The notes under the pieces were generated by a model, which ran no database searches, was not told the origin of the DNA, and saw only the letters and a list, made by a program, of their open reading frames with translations. A stretch of 64,000 nucleotides of DNA from Sarcocystis neurona (lineage: Eukaryota > Apicomplexa > Conoidasida > Eucoccidiorida > Sarcocystidae): NCBI GenBank assembly GCA_000727475.1, contig KL647313.1, forward strand, positions 601,665-665,664. Direction: 5' to 3'. This document shows positions 21,301-30,500 of this stretch, piece by piece (position 1 is the first letter of the stretch; each line of letters begins with the position of its first letter). A program made the position numbers and the translations under genes.

Positions 21301-24300
21301 TGCATGCGTGTGCTGCGCGGCGACACACTTTTGCAGCAGCAGTGCTGCTCTCTCACGAAGGCCCGCGGGCATTCGCCTCTTCTCCCGCCGCAAGGCTGCT
21401 GCAGTCGATAAAAGTCAACATTTCCAAGGAGACCCGCCTGCGCAGTTCTTCGTCCTTCGTCTCCGTGCAACACACTCTGGACTTTCACACATCTTTCACT
21501 TTCTGTGGCGTGTCTTCGACCACGACCCTTCACGCATCTGCAGAGGCCCAACCAGTCGCCACTGCCACGCACACAAATACATTATCGTCCCACTTTTCCG
21601 CCACATTTCCTCTAAACAATTACGCACACATACACATATATTCACACATATCACGAGGATACATATATACGTTTGTGTACGCATATATACATATATGTGT
21701 ACGCAGTGTGTGTATGTATGTATTTTTGGGGGGTTTCCCTCTCTTTAGTCCCACACACACATTATAGAACTACACACGTATACACATATATTCATATATA
21801 TTACTCGTGTATATATGTATATGTATACGTATATATGTACGCATTTCTATATAGATGCAATAAGAGCATACGTATTTCTGCGAGACTTCCTTCCCTTGAA
21901 ATCTACACATATAGAGATGTGTGTGTGTGTATGCATGCACATATATAACATACATATGTGAGGAAACGTCAAGGTGAAGAAGGGTCCGTTGAGGTCCCCG
22001 GTGTCTGCAAAATATTCTCTACGTACACATGTATCCATAGACTGCAAAAGCGCACTTCACACATATATATGCTTCCGTCTTCAAAAGGGCCCCTCTTTTT
22101 CTCTCTATCTCTTACGAAATCACTTCCCCATACACATGCATATATGTGAGAGTAAATCCGTGTGTGTCTCTTGCTCGGCTTTTGTCTGCGTACCGATGTA
22201 TACGTCTGCGTGTTCACACACACACACACACACAAACACACCAGACACATACATATATGTGCGCAGTGTGTGTATATGTATTTTGGGGGGATTTCCCTGT
22301 CTTTAAAACTACATATATATTAGAGAACTACACACGTATACACACACATACACAGAGACACACGTGTGCGAAGACCCCACCTCTGTCTTCCTCCTTCACG
22401 TCTAGACGCCAAAGAAGAGAAAAAAGAGAGAGCCACATGCAGACACATATACGTACACATACATATATACATATAGGGAGAGAGACTGATAGATAGACAG
22501 ATATATAAATGAATGCATATGTATGTGGTAGTCTTTGAAGTGTTTGACATTCTTGCTGTTGAGACGTTCTAACTGAGAGGAGGTGCTTCCGCGCCAGCGC
22601 CCTCTCCCCTGGAACTCCGCATCCACACATCTGCGTATACGCAAGTAGACACACATATATACCTACGACGCAGGCATATTTACTCGTTCAAATGTATTGC
22701 AGCCCCACACAGAGAGGCAGAGACACAAAAACAGAGAAAACGGAGAAGAAAGGCGCTACCCAGGAGTATAAATAGAAGACACACTCGATCAGATGTTCTG
22801 CAGACAGGAGACTGCCTACACGCATATATACATATACGCAGTAGTAGTTGTAGCAGTCGTGTGTCTACTAACCTTTCGTATTTGTGTGCATATATGTGTC
22901 TGTGTCTATCTCTTCAAAGACTATATAATCATATACAATCGATATATAAATTTATCTGTCGACCTATCTATATGAAGGTATTTCTTTGTCTTTCTCTTCA
23001 CGTATATGGACAAGACCGCAGACACCAACACAGTTCCACCATCTTCTCCCATTTCTGCGCTTCCTTCCCATCTTAATACATATATGTATATATGTGTATA
23101 TGCATGTATATATCTATATATGTATATATATATGTGTGTGTGTATGTATATATGTATGTATATACGTGTACATGAGTGTATATGTATTTTCATAGATGTA
23201 TACGTATATATATGTATATATATGTAGGTCAGAGAAAGCTTTTATACACACTCGTATTACAACCAGTAAGGGCAGAGACACAGAGAGATAGAGAGAGACA
23301 GAAAAAAGAAGCGGACGTCTCAACCGTGGAGATTACCTCTGCAGGCAGCAGTCAGCAAATCCTCCGGTTGAAGATCCGACGTCAAGAACTACTTTCCCTT
23401 CTACTGAGAATAGCCTTTCTATAAATTCTGGAGAAAAGTGAGAAGTCTGCACTTCTTTTGTTTCGTCGCTTCCCATCCTTGTTTCCCAGACCTCTCCTCC
23501 TTCGACCCTTGCTGCTGCTGCTCTCACCACCTCTCCCCCTCCTGCTGCTTCTACCTTCCCTGCTGGTGCTGCTGCTTCGGCTTCCCCTGCTGCTGCTCTC
23601 ATTTCCTCCCCTGCTTCCGCTGCTTTTTCTGCTTCCCCTGCTGCTGTTGCTTCTACTACGCGTGCTGCTGACTCTGTCTTTGCTGCTGGTGCTGCTTCTG
23701 CTCCTGCTCCTGGTTCTTTTCCTCCTCTACCTGTTTTTGCTGCTGCTGCTGCTGGTGGTACTCCTGCGGGCTGCGGCGGTGCCGCTTCTGCTGCCGCTTC
23801 TTCTTCCCCTCCTCCTTTTGCTGCTGCCGCCCCTGCGCGTGGGAGGAGTGCTTCTGCTGCTGCTTCATCGTCTGCTAGCTGTGGTGCTTCTGCTGCTGCT
23901 GGCTCTGCTGTTGCTGCTTCTGCTGCTGCTGCTTCTGCTGCTTTTGCTTCTGCTGCTTTTGCTTCTGCTGCTGCTGCTTCTGCTGCTGCTGCTTCTTTTT
24001 TTTCTTTTGTCTCGGAGAGAACAGCAGTGAGGAAGGCGTGAAGTTTCTCTCCTCCGCGACTGACGAATCGCGCGTCTGCTCGCACCAGCAAAGAGATCCC
24101 GTTCAAACAGGTAGGCAAGCAAAGAGGAGGGCAGCGAGAAGGAGAAGAAGGCAGGCGAGAAGAAGGAAGGGTAGGGGAGTCGGAAAGAGAGGGAGAAGAG
24201 GAAGAGGAAAAGGAGAAGGAGGAGGAAGGGAGTGCAGAAGAAAAAGTAGAAGAAGAAGAAAGATGCGTCTCGGACGGGGATGAGACGTTTATGCGCAGCT

Positions 24301-24849
24301 GCTCTCCAGGCTTCGACAGCAAGCGGAACTTTCCTGCAGTTGTAGAAGACAAAAACAGGCGGAACTTCTCTTGAGGATGGAAGAGGAGAAAACGACGGAG
24401 AAGAAGAGAGAGAGAGGAGGAGGAACGCGTACAAGAAATTTGCAGAAAGCCCCATACGCAGAGAAGCAACAACTTCAGACCGTTCATTCACAAGCGGAGG
24501 AAAAGGAGAGGGACCGGAGAAAGAAGGGGGAGATGTGTATCTCCTCGAAAAGAAGGTGAAGGAAAGAGAGAAGGGGAGAAGGAAGTGCCAAAAGAAAGTG
24601 GACGAAAAGAAGGGAGAAACAACCTCCAGGAGCGCCGGTATGTGTTGGATAAAAAAGACTCCACGATTTTATACATACGTAAATACGTGTATACACAAAT
24701 ACACACATATATGTATATGTATATACTTATCTATATATCTATGCGTGTAGAGAGATAGGGGCATACACAAGACAGACAGAGATAGAGAGAAAGAAAGAAT
24801 CACACAAATGTATACTAAGAAACAGGAGCGACCACAATATATAGGTGCC

Positions 24850-24885
<36 letters not shown>

Positions 24886-27800
24886 CATACATGAACATAT
24901 ATATATATATATATGTACACACAATATATAGGTGCCCATATATATATGTACATATATATATAAACATACATGAACATATATATATGTATGTTTGTACACA
25001 CGGTAGCACTTACATATACATATATATGAGAGAGGAAGTGTGTAAATGTGCCTACACATTTGTATGTATATATATAGGAATACATACATATACACAGATG
25101 GAGAAGCACTAGGACGCGCAGTTACATACATGCATATGAAGAAGGAAGTGTATAAATGCACCTGTACATGTATATACACACATACAGGACTACATATATA
25201 TGTCCACAGAGGGAGAAGAGCTAGGAAGCAGTATGCTCGCAAATGTATACACACATATATATATGTATAGGGAAGTGTTAAAACATAGAGGGAGAGAGAA
25301 AGAGTGAAGAAGGTAGCTCGGGTGAATTCTTCCGCAGGTTATTTCCGGCGTGTTATGAAAAAAGAAGAAGAAACAGAAGAAGAGAGGAGGAGGCAGACGA
25401 AGCAGCAGTGTGCCAGAGGAGGAAACGACGGCGGAAAACAAAAAGATATTCTCCCCTTTCCTTTCTCTCTGTCTGTGTGTGTGTGTCTTCCTCTCTCTCT
25501 CTCCTCCTCTCTCTTCTTCCTCCCCTCCTTTTCTCTTTTCTCTCTTCCTCTCTCCCTCTCTGTCCTTTTCTATCTCTCCCTCCCTCTCTCTCTCTGTCTT
25601 TTTGCATCCCCCTCTTTCCTTCTCCCTCTTTCCCTTTCTCAGTGTCTTCCTCTCCCTTTCCTTCTCTTTCTTTCTCTCTCTGTATATCTGTGTCCCTTTC
25701 TCTCTTCTTCTCTCTCTCTCTCCCTCTTTCTCTTTCTCTTCCTCTCTCTCTGTCTTTGTATCCCCCCTTTCCTCCCTCTTTCCCTTCCCCTCTTCCTCTC
25801 CCTTTCTCTCTTTCTATATCTCCCTCTTTTCCCCTCTTTTCCCCTCTTAGTGTCTTCCTCTCCCTTTCTCTATCCCTTTCTCTCTCCCTTTCTCTCTCCC
25901 TTTCTCTTTCTCTTCCTCTCTCTCTGTCTTTCTCGCTGTCTTCCTCTCCGTCACTCCTCCCCCCTTTCTCTGTCCCTCTCCCTTTCTCTCTCTTTTCCCT
26001 TCTCTTTCTTTCCCTCCCTCTCTCTTCCTTTCCTTCTCTCCCTTTCTCTCTCTTTCTCTCTTCCCTTCTCTTCCTCTCTTTCTTTCTCTCTCTCTCTCTG
26101 TCTTCCTCTTCTCCCTCTTCCTCTTCCTCTCTCTCTGTCTGTCTTCCCCTCACTCTTCCTCCCCCTCACTCTCCCTCTCCCTCTCTCCCTCTTCCTCTCT
26201 TCCTCTTCCTCTCTGTCTGTCTGTCTCTCCGTCTTCCTCCCCCTCTCTGTGTCTTCCTCCCTTTCCTTCTCTCCCTCTTTCCCTCTTCCTCTCTTCCTCT
26301 CTCTCTGTCTGTCTGTGTCTTTCCCTCTTCCTCCCTCTTTTTCCCTCTTCCCCTCTTCCTCTCCCTTTCCCTCTTTCCGTCTCCCTCTTTCTTTCTTCCT
26401 CTCCCTCCCTTTCCCTCTTCCTCTCTGTCTGTCTGTGTCTTTCTATCTCTCCCTCCCTTTCCCTCTTCCTCCCTTCCTCTCCCTCTTCCTCTCTCTCTCT
26501 GTCTCTCCCTCTTTTCCCCTCTTTTCCCCTCTTTCCCTCTCAGTCTTCCTCTCTGTCACTCCTCCTCCCTTTCTCTCTTCCTCTCTTTCTCCCTTCTCTT
26601 CCTTTCTCTTCCCCTCTCTCAGTCTTCCTCTCCCTCACTCTTCCTCTCTCCCTCTTCCCCTCTTTCCCTCTCCCTTTCTCCCTTCCTGTCTCTTTCTCTC
26701 TCTTGTCCTCCTCCTTCCTCCCTTTCTTCTTCTCTCCCTGTGCGGGTGACCAGCCGAGCAATTCTCAGATGCATCATCATCGCGACACGCTTCTTCTCGT
26801 CTCCCCGTATATACACACATATATACAGCAAGAGACACATACACACACAAATATATATGTAGAGAAAGAGAGACATATATGTGCTTGTGTGTACAGAGAG
26901 AGAGACACACAGAGAGGGAGAGATAGGCAGATAGATACACACATATATATACATATAGAAAGAGAGAAGGATAGGTAGAGGACTATACATATATTTCTGT
27001 AAAGAAATACAGAAACAAAGAGGTAAAATATACATATATATATGTGTACCTGTGTAGCGAGAGAGAGAGAGAGAAAGAGAGAAAGCATAAGCGTACTGCA
27101 GGAGAGACGCCGACACTCTACATGCATACACATATACACATATACATACAATCGGATATACATATATATAGGCGGAAATATACATATATATATATATGTG
27201 TATAGGTGGGCAGATCGTTTATTAGGAAGGAATGTTTCGTCGAGCGAGGAATCGCAGCATTCCTCTCGACTTCCTTCACGCGGTAGAGAGAGGGAGAGAG
27301 AAAGGAAGAAGTCCTTCGAAAGGGTGGGGAGACACAGCAAGAAGAAAGCATCTCTCTCTGTTTCTCTCTGTTTCTCGCTCGGCAAGTGAATGAGAAAGTG
27401 ACTTGTCCTTTTCTCTTCTGCAGAAAAATACGAGAAAGTAAGTCTCGGGCAACGGCCGATCCACAAAACGGGGAACGGCGACGCCGTGTGGACACCTCGG
27501 TGGACTGTACGTACACCAGATGTACACGCATCCACATACACACAGAAAACACTTTTCTTCTTCCCTCCTTCTTCGTACTTCTCTTTTCCCACTTCCCCTC
27601 CTCTTCTTTTCTTTCTCCTTTCTTTTTCTTTCCTCTCTCTGAGACGCAGGACGCAGACGCGACGACCTGCAGACGGAGAGAAGAGCAGCTACCGAGGCCT
27701 CGTTTCTCCCACAGGGAGAGGAAGAAAGAGACACGAAGAGAAAAAAGTGGGAGGAAAATAAGAGGCGGTCGAGTTTTAGTGGAGAATATCAGTAAAATGT

Positions 27801-30500
27801 ACCGCTAGTTAAAGCTGCCTGCCACTCCTCTTTGTCGACGACGTCCACAACATTCCGGAGGGAGACGAATTCTCCCCGCTTCCCCACTTGCGTCGACGTT
27901 ATTAGCTGCTGCTTCAACTTCTCCTCCTCTTGCTGCTGGTGCCGCTGCTTGAACTTCTGCGCCTCCTCCTGCTGCTGCAACTTGCGCTCTCGCTGCGGCT
28001 CTCGGCGTTGCAGGGTCTCTTCTCCCTGCTGCACCTGTTGTAACTCGGGTTGCTGCTCTCGGAACTGCTGCTGCGCAGGTGTAGAAGCAAGCCTCTTCAG
28101 AAGTGGCTCCTTGTCTTTTCCTAAGGCGCTCCGTTTGAAAGCGGCTGTTCTCTTTGCGTCGTCGCAGCGCACAGCAACGCGGTGTACCGACAGCAGAGTG
28201 GCCGCTTCGCTGCGGCTAGCTGCCACCTCCAGCAGCACCAGCAAATCATCAGCACGTACTTTTACTTTCTTTTCTCGTCCCTTTACTCCTGCCCTTGCAA
28301 GCTCTGACATAAGACGCTGCTGCTGCTGTTGCACGTGCTGCGCCTGTTGCGGTCTGATCTGCTGCTGCTGCTGTCGCATTATTTCCTCCTGCTGCTGCTG
28401 CGTCTTCCCCTGCTGCCGCTGCTGGAACGTCACCTCCTGCTGAGGCTGCGGCAGCACCTGCTGCTGCTGTTGCTGCACCTTGTCCTCCTCGTGTTGCTGC
28501 TGCTGCTGCTCTCGCTTCTCTTCCTGCTGCGGCTGCACCTCGTGTTGCTGCTCGGTTGCTTCCTCGTATCCCTGCCGCTGCACCTGCTGCTGCCCCTTCT
28601 TCTCTCGCCTTCCTCGCTGCTGCTGTTGTTTCTGCTGCTGCTTCTGCGGGCACTGCTTTTGCGGCTGCTGCTTTTGTTGCAGAGAGGCTGTTGCTGCCTC
28701 TGTGGCATGCGGCGGAGGGACCGTCTCTGCATGCGAAGGCGCCGCAGCATCTTCCTGCTGCACTTTCTGACCCGCAACATTACAGAGGAAGGAAGAAGCA
28801 GACAAGACGGGGGCAAAGGATCTTCTGCTTTTGCAGTTTTTCCCTGCTGGCGGCGCTTTCTTTTGACCCGTGCTCCCAGTTTTATCCTCGTCTAAAACTG
28901 CCGTGGGGCTGGTTGTTGCGCTGCAGAGAAAAAAAGGAGAAACTTGTTGCCCCCTCCGTCCATCCGGCCTACGTCTGGCATGCAGCAGAAAGCGCACGCT
29001 TCTGCACGCAGCTTCTGCTGCTAATTCTCGTGCTGCTGCTGCTCGTGTTTGCTCTCTTGGCGCTACTCTTCCCGCTGTTGCTGCTGTCGGTGTTCCCGCT
29101 GCTGCTACTGCTGCATCTCCTCCTGGTGCTAAAACGCCTGCTGCTGCTCTTCCTCGTGCTCCTGTTGCTGCGGTCCGTTCTCCTGCCGTGGTTGCTCGTT
29201 CGATTCCTCGCCATTCTCCTCCTCCTTCTCCTCCTCTGCCTCGTGGTGCTGCTGCTGGCACTCCTGCTGCTGCTGCTGCTGTCCACGCCGCTGCTGGTGC
29301 TGCTGCTGCTGCCGCGGTGGAAGACGCATGCGCAGGGGAAGAGGAGGGAAAGCAGAAGGAAGAGAAGAAGGCAGAGAAGCCGCAGCAGCACCTACAGCAG
29401 ATGCGTCCGTCTGGCCGCAGCAGGAGCCGCAGCAGCTCTGCTCGATCTGTGTTTGTTGTCCTTGGGGAGTGGCAGCTGCTGTGGGGCCGTGGACGCGGCA
29501 GCAGCAGCAGCAGCAAAAGGGGAGAGAGAAATGCGCCCTGGGACACAGGGTGGGATATTCCTCTGCACTTTGTACAATTTTTGGCCGGTGCCTGCGGCTC
29601 TGCAGCTGCTTTGCTGCCAGGCGTCAATAATGCTGCAAGACTATTTTCTTGCTGTCGCTGCTGCAGCAGTTGCCACCGCCCTCTTGCACGTGAAACAAGA
29701 CTTCTGCGGTGACGTTCTGCTGCTGCCGCTGCTGGAGGCCAAGCCAGCATCCCTGTTGCTGCAGCCGCAGCTCCGGGTACGGCGAGTGATAGGGAAGAAG
29801 TAAAAGACGAAGAAGAAGAAGAAGAAGGAGAGGGCGAAGGGGCAAGCAGAGAAGGAGAAGATAAGGGACAAGAAGACGAAGAAGAGAAGAAAGGAGAAGA
29901 CGAGAAATAGAGAGGAGAGAAAGAATACGCAGAAGCAAAGGAAGCGAAGGAAGAGGAGCAACAGGGAAGACGGGAAGAAGAGAGTTTTCTCCCGTGGACA
30001 GAACCGACTACGACTGGTTGCAGACAAAGAAGAAGAAGAAATAGCAGCAGCAACGACGACGGTTTGCCAACACGCACGGTTGCAGCAGCAGCAGCACCAG
30101 CAGCAGAACGTGCCGTCGATTTTTTCTCAGCGGCAGAAACGGGAGATGCGCTGCTTTGCTGCTGCTGTTGCTGCTGTTGAAGTGGACGACGACGGGGAGG
30201 GGCAGACGCAGAGTAGAGCGGCGAATGAAGAGAAGGAGGCGAAGGAGAACTAAAAGAAGAGGGAGAACAAGTAAGACAAGAAAGCGAAGAAGCAGAAGAA
30301 AACAAATAAGTAAGAGAAGAGACACAAGAAGTAAGAGCACAAAGAGGATACGCAAGAGAAGAATATGACGTGAACCGGAACGTCACGGGAAAAGGAGAAA
30401 AAGAAGAAGAGGGGCAGAGAATAGAAGAAGAAGAAGACGAGAAATCGGTCATAACGGAAGAAGAGAAGTCAGAGCAGGTGCCTAACACAACTACGAACAT
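15175..30500 (-). CDS. tlyA: TlyA-type S4/FtsJ rRNA 2'-O-methyltransferase, multi-exon
   Basis: Family members use S-adenosylmethionine (SAM) to 2'-O-methylate rRNA cytidines in bacterial-type ribosomes. Exons in transcript order: 30500?-27803, 24333-23337, 21015-20911, 18327-18248, 16345-16263, 15366-15175, with consistent phases. Motifs in order: S4 start RADDLLVLLEVAASRSEA, S4 end FRLLSKPGEQL, FVSRGGEKL (catalytic Lys), LDVGSSTGGFADCC (SAM loop), RVFCVDV, EGVNARHLS, VVLCDLSFISLTK (catalytic Asp), LIKPQFE (Lys), GVVRDETL, SPVKGKRGNVEYF (Glu), stop. All four catalytic residues are present. Insertions are large: Gln-rich within S4, Ser-rich before SRGG, and about 230 Ala/Glu residues before the SAM loop. 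The N-terminus is unresolved; a hydrophobic Leu-rich stretch near 30.05 kb could be a targeting signal. Action in the apicoplast or mitochondrion is inferred. The old family name 'hemolysin' should not be read as a toxin call. Confidence 0.95.
16263..16345 (-). CDS. tlyA: TlyA exon 5 (catalytic Lys)
   Basis: Acceptor gcgtgcgcag|TT joins the previous G to give Val, so LTK|VLERLWLF is uninterrupted. It then reads LKPRMGLMLVLIKPQFEISA. Donor TCTGCG|gtaagc, phase 0. The exon is 83 nt. Confidence 0.95.
16990..17165. repeat. Diverged tandem repeat with GTACGTAC-type palindrome
   Basis: Two ~78-bp copies share GTATCTAG, AGCTTGACGT, TATTTGG and then a palindrome (GGTGTACGTACAC at 17075, GGCGTACGTACGCC at 17147). 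A third, poorer copy has GGTGTATGTACAC at 17004. The palindrome core is conserved better than the flanks. The array lies in the TlyA intron 16346-18247. Confidence 0.7.
17640..17850. repeat. ~99-bp direct duplication
   Basis: ACTCCTGTACACACACA occurs at about 17721 and 17820. Each copy is preceded by a CACTTSYMCTT, CATCCATAC and ACTAYACWCAARGGC order. It lies in a TlyA intron. Confidence 0.6.
18248..18327 (-). CDS. tlyA: TlyA exon 4 (catalytic Asp)
   Basis: Acceptor tttcgcggtgcag|A completes the Arg of NAR, giving NAR|HLS as in the family. It continues VAHLGRSEFDVVLCDLSFIS and LTK, then G|gcaagt, a GC-type donor. A possible acceptor at 18354 would need a weak GT donor upstream and adds nine residues. 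Confidence 0.93.
18980..20910. other. GC-rich, GCATGC-dense block within a TlyA intron
   Basis: The stretch lacks the AT microsatellites of the rest of the intron. It contains CAG runs near 19.1-19.3 and 20.35-20.55 kb and, from 19.4 to 20.2 kb, many TGCATGC/GCATGCG sites. Open frames exist on both strands but none shows a recognised motif. It lies between TlyA exons 3 and 4. Confidence 0.6.
20911..21015 (-). CDS. tlyA: TlyA exon 3
   Basis: Acceptor cttcttctcgcag|A completes an Arg codon. It reads GAGRVFCVDVSSRGELHPRL then NHPKIAACEGVNA. This matches the family segment GAxxVxAVDVGxGQL...LRxDPRVxxLExxNAR. The exon ends GCCAG followed by gcaagt, so the intron appears to start with GC. Length 105 nt, phases 2 to 2. 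Confidence 0.93.
21690..22350. repeat. Pair of ~100-bp direct repeats about 565 bp apart
   Basis: A segment containing GCAGTGTGTGTAT, a run of six G, TTTCCCTSTCTTTA and AGAACTACACACGTATACAC appears at about 21700-21790 and again at 22262-22345. Both copies lie in the TlyA intron 21016-23336. Confidence 0.75.
23337..24333 (-). CDS. tlyA: TlyA exon 2 (S4 end, SRGG motif, SAM loop)
   Basis: Acceptor tctacaactgcag|GA, donor CTGCAGAG|gtaatc. It reads KFRLLSKPGEQLRINV, about 75 Ser-rich residues, RFVSRGGEKLHAFL, a 230-residue Ala/Glu/Lys/Gly segment, then IERLFSVEGKVVLDVG and STGGFADCCLQ. An ATG with a Leu-rich start at 24487 gives an alternative shorter reading; if used it would drop the S4 N-terminal half. 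Confidence 0.93.
25440..26745. repeat. 1.3-kb nearly pure polypyrimidine tract
   Basis: The plus strand is almost only C and T (CTCTTTCCCTCT-like words) with scattered G, mostly in CTGTCTGT. The TlyA transcript, from the minus strand, carries the purine version. Very long frames result (plus Leu/Ser/Pro, minus Arg/Glu/Lys) with no domain. It lies in intron 24334-27802. Confidence 0.95.
27803..30500 (-). CDS. tlyA: TlyA exon 1 (S4 N-terminal part; 5' extent uncertain)
   Basis: One frame is open from an ATG at 30500 to the donor AGCG|gtacat. Residues near 28260-28160 read RADDLLVLLEVAASRSEA, the first half of an S4 RNA-binding domain. The rest is Ser-, Ala-, Pro- and Gln-rich, and ends EEWQAALTSG across the splice. 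Internal introns are possible: a strong acceptor tttttttctctgcag lies near 28920. A donor at LLS|gtacac could remove the Gln-rich stretch, but its phase does not fit the next exon. The start codon is therefore tentative. Confidence 0.65.

Noticed and set aside
18986..21572. Long minus and plus frames within the GCATGC-rich block
   Set aside because: Many are open on both strands. Only the 105-nt piece at 20911-21015 has a family match and fits the TlyA phases.
25304..26862. Plus frames of about 480 codons (Leu/Ser/Pro) and minus frames (Arg/Glu/Lys)
   Set aside because: They are direct translations of the polypyrimidine tract, open in several frames on both strands, without any motif.
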